Source: HyVt-477 sp965224605 (GTDB taxonomy: Bacteria; Pseudomonadota; Gammaproteobacteria; Thiotrichales; Thiotrichaceae). Taken from it: a stretch of DNA of 64,000 nt. The DNA lies in contig CBDCZP010000016.1 of assembly GCA_965224605.1 (NCBI GenBank), positions 1 through 64,000 of the forward strand, in the 5' to 3' direction. The notes below the pieces were generated by a model that saw nothing but the letters and a program-made list of their open reading frames with translations, was not told the origin of the DNA and ran no database searches. The position numbers were made by a program, and so were the translations under genes. This document shows positions 9,621-17,651 of the stretch, one piece after another; position 1 is the first letter of the stretch, and each line of letters opens with the position of its first letter.

Positions 9621-9715
9621 GGTGTTACTCCTTGACGTTAAAATGTAGAAAAGCCAAAGAAACACCCATCCACAGGGAAAGAGTTTCCCTGACAGGATTG
9701 GAAATGAAAAGTGGT
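9621..9715 (-). ncRNA. STAXI-like leader (L7)
   Basis: CAGGGAAA pairs with TTTCCCTG. GGTGTT then pairs with AACACC, flanking the ribosome-binding site of the DUF3275 gene. This copy lacks a visible upstream pseudoknot. Confidence 0.5.
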
Positions 9716-9774
9716 TACTGAGTGTCTGCAACGATAAGCAACAGAATAAACAGAACCGATAGTGATGGAAGGAT

Positions 9775-10200
9775 TTAGGAATCAGATGAGGCTTGAGCTA
9801 TCGGCTTTTCAGCCTTGTAAACCATCTCGCCATCAATTTTGATCCAGTCAACCCGTAACAAACGTGCTTTCAAGCTAACACCTGTCTGACCTTGACGATC
9901 CCCTTGTTTATACACAAAGGTTTCCGCATAAAGATCACCCAGACAAAAGCCAATCAGAATCTTCGTATCACGGGATTGTTTATCCAGACAACGACGAATC
10001 TGTTTCTCGGCTTCCGCGCCAGAAACACGACAATCAAAACGGGTATATTCAACATCATCCGCACGACCATGCAAAGCATTGATCTCACAGGCTAAGAAGC
10101 CATCACCACGTTTAACATCAACATGACGAATACGTGATAAATAACCAAGACCAGAGGTGTGAAGATTGAAGTACTTAACTTCCTGATAAGTTTGAGACAT
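9775..10200 (-). CDS. DUF3577 / STY4534-family ICE replication-associated protein
   Basis: The start at 10200 (MSQTYQEVKYFNLHTSGLGY) follows AGGAGAAA. The family pattern is clear: YFNLHTSGLGYLSRIRHVDV, FLACEINALHGRADDVEYTR, FDCRVSGAEAEKQIRRCLDK, GQTGVSLKARLLRVDWIKID. Proteins of this group are annotated as ICE replication or single-strand-binding-like proteins. It is intact and heads the minus-strand module. It identifies the left 10 kb as ICE-derived. Confidence 0.85.
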   Translation of the reverse strand: MSQTYQEVKYFNLHTSGLGYLSRIRHVDVKRGDGFLACEINALHGRADDVEYTRFDCRVSGAEAEKQIRRCLDKQSRDTKILIGFCLGDLYAETFVYKQGDRQGQTGVSLKARLLRVDWIKIDGEMVYKAEKPIAQASSDS

Positions 10201-10332
10201 AAGATTTCTCCTGAGAGTGAAAAAAAGACAGGAGAAACACCGCGTAGACAGGGAGTTTCCCTGTCGGGTGGTTGAAGAGTGAGCCGCATGGGTTGACCAT
10301 GTGTGTCCTGATTGGCTCGGCGAGGACATTCA
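10201..10332 (-). ncRNA. STAXI-like cis-regulatory leader (L8)
   Basis: TGTCCT pairs with AGGACA and GAGCC with GGCTC in interleaved order, with CATGG...CCATG inside. This is the same pseudoknot as L1, L3 and L5 but with nearly all paired bases changed, which supports real pairing. CAGGGA pairs with TCCCTG. TTTCTCCTG pairs with CAGGAGAAA at the DUF3577 start. Confidence 0.65.
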
Positions 10333-10715
10333 AAATATTAAAACAACGGTAATAATACTAGCAAAATAACTAGCTAATAATCAACAGAACATTTTAAATG
10401 TATTTTCCTTCAAGGCTCTTGGAGCAGAGGATGAAACATGATCTTTTGCTGACAAACCACTGAGTTATAGATTTTATTTACCAATGTCAGATCTTGGTTG
10501 GTGGGCAGAAGATAGACAGCTTAACATTTCTTTACTAAAAACTTTTTATACCTCTTACTATGTTGTGAGTATATTAACTGGTAAACCTTCGTCATGGGGT
10601 GCGATTAAAAGTAAAGCTTGTATCTCTAAGACTACTTCTGATTCTGCCAAGGGAACTACCCATTCGTGGCACCCTGATGAGCGGAGTCGAAGGGAACAGA
10701 AGCAAGCGCTATAAT

Positions 10716-10851
10716 TAAATCCCTTGGGGTTTTATTCCCCGCCCCTTGGGGCGTAAAAGGGTAAAAAGAAACAGCCTTATTAATACCCCGCTTTTGAGGA
10801 ACGAGAAAGGCGAGCGATAGCGAGAGGGCTTGCCCCGGGGAAGTTTATTTA
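10716..10851 (+). repeat. Dispersed ~130-bp hairpin-rich repeat R1, copy 1
   Basis: The segment from about AATCCCTTGGGG to GGGGAAGTTTATTT is repeated almost base for base in inverted orientation at 61064-61196. It contains palindromes CCCC(GCCCCTT)GGGG and GCGAGCGATAGCGAG. It has no coding capacity, so it looks like a small non-autonomous element or a large REP unit. The rest of the gap 10333-10976 shows nothing convincing except one TTAACATTTC operator half near 10521. Confidence 0.8.
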
Positions 10852-10976
10852 AGGTAATACTTTTAGAAAGAAATATGTATACGAGGCAGATATTGCTAAA
10901 AAATAATCACAAAGCAAACAAACGACGATGAGCATGGACACCAACATGGTCATAATCGCGATACCAAGGGATTCTC

Positions 10977-11864
10977 ATGCCAGATAAAAAAACCACCACT
11001 TCGACCACCAAGTCTTCTCAAGACAGCAATACTCCTGTTCGTAAAAAGAAACCTACTTTATCGCAACAAGTTAAGGCACAGGCTGAGCAAATAGAGCAAC
11101 TCCATGGCCTTCTCCAACAGAAAGAGCAGGAAGTCGCGAATCTGTTAGAGCATGCCGATGAGACTGATGAACTGGCACAAAAACTGAAGGAGTCAGAACT
11201 ATCCATAAAGGCAGCCAACGAACTAATCTTAGAGCAAGCCCAAAAGCTTGATAGATTGACGACCACCCAAACACAAGAGAAGGAGCAGCTAATGACCACT
11301 TCCTCTGACCAGATAGAACTGATCGATGAACTGACGAACAAACTTTTAGAAGTAGAAATAAAATTGGCTTCAGCTTCTTTACAGAACAAACATGTTGTTG
11401 CCAAGAACATAGTCAAGAGCCACATCGTTGCAGGAATGTCTCTTGGACTCATTCCAGCTCCTTTGTTTGATATCGTTGCCCTGACTGGAACACAGCTCAA
11501 TATGCTACGTATTTTGAGTAAACATTACGAAATCGACTTTGACGAACAACAGAGCAAGGCACTATTGACTTCATTGATCAGCAGCTCATTGCCAGTAATG
11601 ACAGTACTTGGGTTGAGCAGTTTTGCAAAGCTTATTCCTGGCATCGGAACCATCGGTGGAAGCTTTAGCATGGCAGTCCTTGCAGGCGCAGTCATATATG
11701 CTACAGGGCAAGTATTTATTCGTCATTTTGATCTGGGAGGCACACTAGAGGACTTTGACAGCAAGTATTGGCAAACCTACTTCAAACAGGAGTTCGAGGA
11801 AGGTAAGCAGTTTGTAAAGAATCAACTTAAAAAACAGAAAGAGCAAGAGTCTATTCAGGAATAA
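10977..11864 (+). CDS. DUF697 membrane protein with N-terminal coiled coil (paralogue 1)
   Basis: 295 residues. Residues 1-30 are Ser/Thr/Lys-rich, and about 25-140 form a long Gln/Glu coiled coil (LSQQVKAQAEQIEQLHGLLQ). The DUF697 domain follows (about 145-265): NIVKSHIVAGMSLGLIPAPL, FDIVALTGTQLNMLRILSKH, a hydrophobic GLSSFAKLIPGIGTIGGSFS and YATGQVFIRHFDLGGTLEDF. DUF697 has two or more hydrophobic helices and occurs in YcjF and near GTPases; its role is unknown. A close paralogue follows at once, and four further intact copies are in the window, mostly near P-type ATPases. Confidence 0.85.
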   Translation: MPDKKTTTSTTKSSQDSNTPVRKKKPTLSQQVKAQAEQIEQLHGLLQQKEQEVANLLEHADETDELAQKLKESELSIKAANELILEQAQKLDRLTTTQTQEKEQLMTTSSDQIELIDELTNKLLEVEIKLASASLQNKHVVAKNIVKSHIVAGMSLGLIPAPLFDIVALTGTQLNMLRILSKHYEIDFDEQQSKALLTSLISSSLPVMTVLGLSSFAKLIPGIGTIGGSFSMAVLAGAVIYATGQVFIRHFDLGGTLEDFDSKYWQTYFKQEFEEGKQFVKNQLKKQKEQESIQE

Positions 11865-11892
11865 TGTGCTTGCTTACTATTTATAAATTAAT

Positions 11893-11908
11893 AATGTTAA
11901 GAAATGTT
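11893..11908. promoter_or_regulatory. Tandem 10-bp operator upstream of DUF697 paralogue 2
   Basis: AATGTTAAGAAATGTT is two copies of AATGTTAAGA/AATGTT at 10-bp spacing, about 83 bp before the ATG at 11991. It is the same motif, on the opposite strand, as those upstream of 13849, 46960, 52588 and 56757. Confidence 0.5.
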
Positions 11909-11990
11909 GCAATCCATTTCATTGTGACCAGAGTGGTGAAATAACAGACAAGTATTTATTTTAAGATTAATATTCATAACGGGAGTATTC

Positions 11991-12896
11991 ATGCCGGACG
12001 ATAAAAAAACGTCCTCTAGCCCATTTGCTGGAACTGCTAAAAATAGCAGTAAGTCGACCCGTAGTAAAAAGCTCACATTGTCACAACGTGTCAAAGAACA
12101 GGCGTTGCAGATTGAAGAATTAACCATCCAGCTTCAGCAGAAAGAACAGGAGCTGGAAGCCATGGGCAGTCAAGCTCACTTGATTGAAGACCTAGGTCAA
12201 AAGCTTCAAAAAACAGAACAATCCATGCAAACTGCCAGAGCACAGGCTGAGTCACAAGGGCAAGCTGTTGATAAGCTGAATACCCAGTTAAGGTTAAAGG
12301 AACAGCAATTAACTACAGTTTCCGAACAAGCGACGTTAGTCGATGAGCTGTCTGACAAACTTCGTCAAGTGGAAATAAAACTGGCAGGGGCTTCCATCAA
12401 CCACAAAAACATCCTTGCCCAGAACATTGTTAAAACCCACATGATAGCGGGCATGTCGCTAGGGTTATTACCAACCCCTCTATTCGATATTGTAGCCCTT
12501 ACAGGAACTGAGTTAAATCTGTTGCGCACTCTCAGTGGTCATTATGACGTAAGGTTTGACGAACAAACGGGCAAGACAGTGTTGGCTTCATTATTTAGCG
12601 GTGCATTACCTGTGGTAACCATCATTAGCTTGAGTAGCTTGCTCAAGATTATCCCCGGTTTTGGCACATTGGGAGGAGGTATTAGTATGACTGTACTGTC
12701 AGGCACCGTTACTTACGCAACAGGTCAAGTATTCATACGACATTTTGAAGCCGGAGGTACTTTTAAAAATTTCAATAGTAAGCATTGGCAAGCTTATTTT
12801 AGACAACAAATTAAAGAGGGGAAAATGTTTGTCCGAAATAAATTTAAAACACCAGAAACCCAAACGGTGACAAACAAGAGGGATGCTGATGTCTGA
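11991..12896 (+). CDS. DUF697 membrane protein with N-terminal coiled coil (paralogue 2)
   Basis: 301 residues, with the same layout as the gene before it: a basic Ser-rich start, a coiled coil (about 25-145, LSQRVKEQALQIEELTIQLQ) and DUF697 from KTHMIAGMSLGLLPTPLFDI to FIRHFEAGGTFKNFNSKHW. The two proteins are alike along most of their length, so they arose by tandem duplication. It has its own upstream operator pair, so it may be regulated separately from paralogue 1. GxxxG-rich helices suggest oligomers within a membrane. Confidence 0.85.
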   Translation: MPDDKKTSSSPFAGTAKNSSKSTRSKKLTLSQRVKEQALQIEELTIQLQQKEQELEAMGSQAHLIEDLGQKLQKTEQSMQTARAQAESQGQAVDKLNTQLRLKEQQLTTVSEQATLVDELSDKLRQVEIKLAGASINHKNILAQNIVKTHMIAGMSLGLLPTPLFDIVALTGTELNLLRTLSGHYDVRFDEQTGKTVLASLFSGALPVVTIISLSSLLKIIPGFGTLGGGISMTVLSGTVTYATGQVFIRHFEAGGTFKNFNSKHWQAYFRQQIKEGKMFVRNKFKTPETQTVTNKRDADV

Positions 12897-12919
12897 TATA
12901 AAGCAACGAGGAGGGATTT

Positions 12920-13714
12920 ATGCCAACTCTAGTTTATAAATTATTGCAGCCAGAACCTTTCTTTATCGAATTTGGACAGACATTTCTGCATGGGGACATC
13001 CTGTTAGAAGAAAGCATAGATAAAAGCATGGATACCCCCCCTACTCTCCTGTTTATGCATGGAGGCAGTTCATCAGAAGACCGAAGGGATTTTCTTTTAT
13101 TGCGACAACTATTACTGAGCCGATATGGCTTATCGTCCTGTAGTTTTGATTTTATCGGCCATGGAAGTACCGGTGGAGAATTACATAACTCCACTCTGGA
13201 ACAGCGTACTCAACAGGCATCAGATATTATTAGTGCTTGTTTTGACAGTCAGACATTTAGTATTGTGGCGCAGGGTATGAGTGCTCACACTGCGATACAA
13301 TTGAGCCAGTCTTTCAGTGTGGATAATTTAGTATTACTGGCTCCTGAAATATACAGCCGTAAGGTATATACGTTGTTGATGGATGAAACATTTTTCTGTA
13401 TGACTTGTGAATCTAGTGATTGGGCAAACAGCGATGTGTGGCCAGCCTTGGAAGAATTCTCGGGAAATATTAGCATTATTGCATCCAGTAAAGACGAGAC
13501 TGTGCCATCTGAAATTATATATTCGTTGTATAGTCATGCAAAATTAGCGGCACAACGTCAGATTCTGGAAATTCCTGGTGCTACTCATCAGCTGATTAAA
13601 TTTGCCAGAGATGAACCTAAAGTATTAGTAAAGCTGGTAGATACCATTGCGGATACACTCAAAGACGACAAAGCTGGATTCACATTAATCAGTAAGCTCA
13701 AAGCCTCTTTCTGA
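12920..13714 (+). CDS. Alpha/beta hydrolase
   Basis: 264 residues with a strong site (GAGGAGGG) before ATG 12920. Seen motifs: oxyanion-side LLFMHGGSSSEDRRDF, strand CSFDFIGHGSTGG, nucleophile elbow VAQGMSAHTA (Ser in GMSAH, lacking the second Gly), acid SSKDETVPSE and GATHQLIKF for the catalytic His. This is a serine-hydrolase fold of the dienelactone/lysophospholipase type. The substrate is unknown. It follows the DUF697 gene by 23 bases, so it is probably in the same operon. Confidence 0.75.
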   Translation: MPTLVYKLLQPEPFFIEFGQTFLHGDILLEESIDKSMDTPPTLLFMHGGSSSEDRRDFLLLRQLLLSRYGLSSCSFDFIGHGSTGGELHNSTLEQRTQQASDIISACFDSQTFSIVAQGMSAHTAIQLSQSFSVDNLVLLAPEIYSRKVYTLLMDETFFCMTCESSDWANSDVWPALEEFSGNISIIASSKDETVPSEIIYSLYSHAKLAAQRQILEIPGATHQLIKFARDEPKVLVKLVDTIADTLKDDKAGFTLISKLKASF

Positions 13715-13756
13715 CACTCATGAAAAAGACATAAACAAAGGATTTTAAATATGCAC

Positions 13757-13777
13757 AACATTTCTTAACATTTCTTT
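13757..13777 (+). promoter_or_regulatory. Tandem 10-bp operator upstream of glycine-zipper gene
   Basis: AACATTTCTTAACATTTCTT is two exact 10-base repeats ending about 70 bp before ATG 13849. Spacing by one helical turn is how OmpR/PhoB-type dimers bind. The gene for such a regulator is at 48810. Confidence 0.6.
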
Positions 13778-13848
13778 ATTCGATAGCTCAGATCAAGGTT
13801 GATAGACTGACTAAGAATAGTTTTAACAAAAGAAGTACAGGTTATGCC

Positions 13849-14172
13849 ATGAAATCTATAAAGTTACCCTCTTTAAACCTTTCCAGAACCACTGGTATTG
13901 TGACTGTAGGTATAGTCACGGGAGCTGTATTAGGTACGGCTGCCCTCATAACGTACACTTTACTGTCGGGTAAGAGCACAGTCGCAACACTAGCAGCAAA
14001 AGGAGCCTTGGGTTTACAAGGAGCTGGTGCATCATCTGCCTCTTCCAGTTCCACTCTGCTAGGTTTGCTTCTACCTGCTTCTGTTGGAGCTATTGGTGGT
14101 GGTGCAACCAGCATGGGTGTAGCACGAAAACAAATGCATCAGAAAACTCAACAGTTTGAAAAAACAGACTGA
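13849..14172 (+). CDS. Small glycine-zipper membrane protein
   Basis: 107 residues with two hydrophobic stretches, VTVGIVTGAVLGTAALITYT (about 21-40) and LLGLLLPASVGAIGGGATSM (about 68-90), rich in Gly, Ala and Ser. The tail ends HQKTQQFEKTD. After an A6 run the +1 frame continues directly into the coiled-coil/HHH gene (14156-14467), and the joined reading QFEKQTDELREQL is a smooth coiled coil. One protein of about 205 residues is therefore plausible. The architecture resembles small magnetosome membrane proteins in kind, not in sequence. Confidence 0.65.
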   Translation: MKSIKLPSLNLSRTTGIVTVGIVTGAVLGTAALITYTLLSGKSTVATLAAKGALGLQGAGASSASSSSTLLGLLLPASVGAIGGGATSMGVARKQMHQKTQQFEKTD

Positions 14173-14467
14173 TGAACTGCGTGAACAACTAAAAACGTGT
14201 GAATCTCGAACTACCCAGACGAAAAAAAGTAAACAGTCAGATATGCCTGTGACAAAGATTGATCTGGAACAGATTAAAGGTATTGGTCCTAAATACTCTC
14301 GATTATTGCAAGATGCCGGAGTTTATACGGTTGAAGAATTAGCACTGACATCTGGAAAAGCCCTTCATAGTGCACTTGAGCCTTCATTAGCCGACCAGCT
14401 ATACAGGCTGGATGACTGGATAGGACAAGCACTACAGATAGAAAAAAAGAAAGCATTAGAGTCATAA
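14156..14467 (+). CDS. Coiled coil plus helix-hairpin-helix protein (possibly second half of preceding gene)
   Basis: The frame opens at a TTG inside the previous gene and has no ribosome site of its own. Residues 1-35 are coiled coil. A helix-hairpin-helix follows (about 38-75): LEQIKGIGPKYSRLLQDAGV and YTVEELALTSGKAL, the pattern of DUF4332-like and flap-endonuclease-like HhH modules. Such modules bind DNA or act as protein adaptors. A single A indel at 14158-14163 would fuse it to the glycine-zipper protein, giving a membrane anchor, coiled coil and HhH in one chain. Confidence 0.6.
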   Translation: MKKQTDELREQLKTCESRTTQTKKSKQSDMPVTKIDLEQIKGIGPKYSRLLQDAGVYTVEELALTSGKALHSALEPSLADQLYRLDDWIGQALQIEKKKALES

Positions 14468-14685
14468 AAGAATAATAAATAAAGATTAATTAGACTATAT
14501 AGTAAATGTCATCTGTGTAGACTTGTATTTACTGGATGAAATGGTAATTCATTTTGTTTGGTTAATTAACATACAAAAAGTAGCTATTTAATGATGTAAT
14601 AATAACCCTGTGCTTATTTCGATTAAATTGTTGGACATAATCTAAGTAATGTAAGCTTTACATTAATTCACAAAAGGAGTAACTC

Positions 14686-14919
14686 ATGGAAACACAAGTA
14701 GTAGCTGCCGCAGGTTCTAGTGGCACCCTATCCTCTGTTGGTAATTCACTGGCGGGTGTTGGCACAGCAGCAAAAGCTTTCGCATTGGCTCACCCAATGG
14801 GTATGGCCACAGCGGGTGGTGCCTTGTTAGGCATCGGTGCATACTATATGTTGGGTAAAGTGTTCAGAAAAAAGGACACCACTATCCCGGTACAGGAAGC
14901 AGCACCTGTTGCAGCCTGA
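14686..14919 (+). CDS. 77-residue glycine-zipper membrane protein
   Basis: A strong AAGGAG precedes ATG 14686. The protein has an N-terminal VVAAAGSSGTLSSVGNSLAG, then HPMGMATAGGALLGIGAYYM as the membrane helix, then KVFRKKD and a short Pro/Ala tail. The AGGALLGIG small-xxx-small pattern favours helix packing. I know no family. Size and layout (one Gly-rich helix, then basic residues) recall Mms6/MamD- and ferrosome-type small proteins, but that is only an analogy. Confidence 0.65.
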   Translation: METQVVAAAGSSGTLSSVGNSLAGVGTAAKAFALAHPMGMATAGGALLGIGAYYMLGKVFRKKDTTIPVQEAAPVAA

Positions 14920-14990
14920 TATAATTAATCAACATAGATTGCAAGATGCTATTTTCAGCTTCTTGTATATGTTTGTTTTAACGGAGAACA

Positions 14991-15242
14991 ATGATGATCA
15001 TACCAATAAATTTTGTTATAGGTGCAGCTGTTGGTGCAGTTACAACTTATGTTTTAAAAGATGAATCAGCCAAACAATGGGTGAAAGATACTGGCAATAA
15101 ACTTAAAGATGGAACAGGTTCTTTCATGGCATCGTTCAAGAAACAGCCTGAAGAAGGTTCTGAGTCTATTGCTGAAAGTGGAGAAGTCATAGAGGGTAGG
15201 GCTGAGGAAGTTACTGACAAAGCAAGCCCCGCTACCTCATAA
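14991..15242 (+). CDS. YtxH-like single-helix membrane protein
   Basis: 83 residues after CGGAGAACA. A short hydrophobic start (IPINFVIGAAVGAVTTYVLK) is followed by charged text DESAKQWVKDTGNKLKDGTG and an acidic tail. This is the layout of YtxH-like proteins. It follows the 77-residue gene by 71 bases and ends before a strong hairpin, so the two small genes probably form one unit. Confidence 0.6.
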   Translation: MMIIPINFVIGAAVGAVTTYVLKDESAKQWVKDTGNKLKDGTGSFMASFKKQPEEGSESIAESGEVIEGRAEEVTDKASPATS

Positions 15243-15270
15243 AGTTAATACTTTCTACTTTCCAAAAAGA

Positions 15271-15311
15271 TACGCATTCCCCGTTTTAGCCCCTGAAACG
15301 GGGAATGCGTA
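15271..15311. terminator. 16-bp perfect hairpin after the small-protein genes
   Basis: TACGCATTCCCCGTTT pairs exactly with AAACGGGGAATGCGTA across a 9-base loop. There is no T run on the + side, so it may act as a processing or REP-type hairpin. The gap 15312-15909 also has a second hairpin at about 15410-15435 (TTCCCACGCAGAGCATGGGAA type, a widespread intergenic repeat) and nothing else I can support. Confidence 0.55.
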
Positions 15312-15909
15312 TGCTGTCATCACAAAAACTGGTTAGTGCATCCTGTCTCCTAAAGAATTAACTCCACATTGCGTCCAGTACGCAACGCTGGAGCATTTCG
15401 AGATGCATTCCCACGCAGAGCATGGGAACGATAAAAGATTTATACATGAAGCCTAGTCGGGTTTATGCATACAATTCTGATTCCTCACTGCTATTAGCTA
15501 TACCTGCCTTCCCAAGTTAATGACAAAACGTTGCAATCTCTGTGAACTCAACTCAATTTACTGATTGTCCTGCTACAGCTACTTTTCTAAAACAATAATT
15601 CACGGAAATACCCAGGTAAAATAAATCAGCACAATATAGGCATAAAAAACACCTATGCTGTATAATAAATTGCCTTATTGGGCACTAATCTGTAAATAGT
15701 TATTCTAGAGCAGACTGAAACGGTGTTTTTTTTACTGGATGAATAAAGGGCTGACTGCACAAAGATAATAATATACTCATAATTCAATGAGTATGGCGAG
15801 GTTGGGTTTAAGTAGATGACATAATTACTCTCAAAGCCATCACTTTGACGATCCCACATTAGCTATGTTTTCATGCCTCTAAATTCATCAGAAACCATGC
15901 TTCTGAAAT

Positions 15910-16965
15910 ATGTCGATTAAATTACTGCTTGCAAACGTCATAGTTGCTTTTTTTCTGCCCGGATTGATACTTGTCCCGTCCTGGGCAGATCAAATTGAAC
16001 AAAAAATTGTAGTCTACAACCGATTAAATTATATTCCCGAAGGGGTGCTGGAAGATTTCACCAAAGAAACCGGTATTAATGTTGAATATTCAACCTACAG
16101 CAATGACGAACTCCTGTTTACAAAAACCAGATTATTAAAAGGCAGGGGCTATGATGTGCTGATTTCATCCACTGATCTGGTGGACAGGATGCGCAGAGAG
16201 GGTCTGATTCAACCAATTGATCACCATAAACTTCCAAGTTATAAGCAACTTGATCCGAGTCTGCTAAACAAACCTTATGACCCTCAAAATGAATTCAGTA
16301 TCCCTTATTTATGGGGAAGTACAGGTATAACTATTGATACGTCAATGGTAGACGTCAACAAAATCACAAGCTGGCAAGATTTATGGCATAGACAATGGCG
16401 CGATAAGCTGTTGTTGATAAATGATATGCGAGAAGTGTTTCATATTGCCTTGAAAGTAAACGGCTACTCGATCAATACAACTGATCCTGAAGAAATCAAG
16501 CGTGCCTACGAAAAGCTGCGTGCTCTTCTGCCTAATATAAAGGTAGGCAGCCTTGAGGCTAGAAAGAATTTTTTGTCCGATACCGTTGATTTAGGAGTGA
16601 CCAAGAATGATGAAGCCGTGAAAACACAAGCTGACAACCTCTCAGTCCAGTACGTCTATCCAAGGGAAGGGGCTAATTTTTGGATCGATAGTTTTGTGGT
16701 TCCATCCAGATCAACAAATGTTGAAAATGCACACAAGTTCATAGATTACATACTGCGCCCAGAAATAGCAGCCCGCTGTGTAGAGGAGTTAGGGTACGCC
16801 AGCTCCAATCTTGCCGCGAGGGGACTACTGAGTGAAACACTACGTAATAATCCTGCTATTTTCCCACCGCAGGAAGTACTCTCAAAAGTGGAATTCCAGA
16901 AAGATATTGGGGCAGCAATAGAACTCTATCAGTTGTATTGGGGGAAATTAATAGCAGGAAATTAG
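15910..16965 (+). CDS. Periplasmic polyamine-type substrate-binding protein (PotD/PotF-like)
   Basis: 351 residues with a signal peptide (LLLANVIVAFFLPGLILVPS, cleaved near SWADQ). The mature part opens IVVYNRLNYIPEGVLEDFTK and has YDVLISSTDLVDRMRREGLI, IPYLWGSTGITIDTSMVDVN, and YVYPREGANFWIDSFVVPSR with NAHKFIDYILRPEIAA, all PotD/PotF family features. No permease or ATPase genes adjoin it, so it is an orphan binding protein and may act as a sensor partner. Confidence is good for the family, low for the ligand. Confidence 0.85.
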   Translation: MSIKLLLANVIVAFFLPGLILVPSWADQIEQKIVVYNRLNYIPEGVLEDFTKETGINVEYSTYSNDELLFTKTRLLKGRGYDVLISSTDLVDRMRREGLIQPIDHHKLPSYKQLDPSLLNKPYDPQNEFSIPYLWGSTGITIDTSMVDVNKITSWQDLWHRQWRDKLLLINDMREVFHIALKVNGYSINTTDPEEIKRAYEKLRALLPNIKVGSLEARKNFLSDTVDLGVTKNDEAVKTQADNLSVQYVYPREGANFWIDSFVVPSRSTNVENAHKFIDYILRPEIAARCVEELGYASSNLAARGLLSETLRNNPAIFPPQEVLSKVEFQKDIGAAIELYQLYWGKLIAGN

Positions 16966-16994
16966 GGGTATTTCCATAGGTAGTTCATATTCTT

Positions 16995-17651
16995 TCACCT
17001 AAATTCAGGTAGCTGAGCATCCCGGTAACGCACCTCCTGAGCGACCATAGACAGATTATGCAGCGTGTGAAAAACAGAGTTAACCATATAAGCATCCAAT
17101 AACGATGATGTCATCAACTGTGGATTGCTGACTATCTGATAAAGAACGGTTACCTTGTTTGGTGATATCTGCTGGAGACGCCATAGACCCTGCAAATTTT
17201 TTAAACGTACCCGTCCTGATTGTCCCTGATCATAATTTTCCCGTCCCGACAACTGAATGACAATGGTTTTGGACTCACGATCAAATCGCGTGATCGAATG
17301 GATATACATATCCCTGTCTGCAAACCAGAGCGGCGAGTCAATTACTGTGTAATCGAGGCGTTGCTCAGGGCTGTATTGTTTAGTCAACCGACCTTCTCGA
17401 CAGGCAAAAACCCAACGCGGGCAGGTTGATCTATCACCCATCAAAGTCATCAAAGCATCTAATGAGGTTTCCATTTCCATCATGCCTCGGGTGATGGCAT
17501 ACCCCGATTCAGTGGCTTGCTGATAGATACGAATTCCCTTTTTTTCCTGCCGCAATTTCCACTGGTCAGCGTCTGCGTAGCAGAAACCCGATAAAAGAAA
17601 CAGCAAGCCAATGGTTAAATGAAATTTCATGACAACATATGACTTCATCAA
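16995..17651 (-). CDS. START-domain lipid-binding protein
   Basis: 218 residues with a signal peptide (about 9-27, HLTIGLLFLLSGFCYADADQ). The START fold is recognisable from WKLRQEKKGIRIYQQATESG, ALMTLMGDRSTCPRWVFACR, and YTVIDSPLWFADRDMYIHSI with WRLQQISPNKVTVLYQIVSN. Proteins of this kind bind a hydrophobic ligand, here in the periplasm. The start overlaps the barrel gene stop (ATGA), so the two are co-translated. Confidence 0.8.
   Translation of the reverse strand: MMKSYVVMKFHLTIGLLFLLSGFCYADADQWKLRQEKKGIRIYQQATESGYAITRGMMEMETSLDALMTLMGDRSTCPRWVFACREGRLTKQYSPEQRLDYTVIDSPLWFADRDMYIHSITRFDRESKTIVIQLSGRENYDQGQSGRVRLKNLQGLWRLQQISPNKVTVLYQIVSNPQLMTSSLLDAYMVNSVFHTLHNLSMVAQEVRYRDAQLPEFR

Noticed and set aside
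10484..10714. Short open frame before repeat R1
   Set aside because: It runs into the edge of a repeat, has no ribosome site and no recognisable pattern.
14158..14166. Programmed -1 frameshift at the A6 run
   Set aside because: The second frame is reached by +1 (or -2), not by -1 slippage on A AAA AAC; a simple indel is likelier.
15653..15859. Minus-strand open frame in the 15.3-15.9 kb gap
   Set aside because: Low-complexity translation, no ribosome site, no family; treated as chance.
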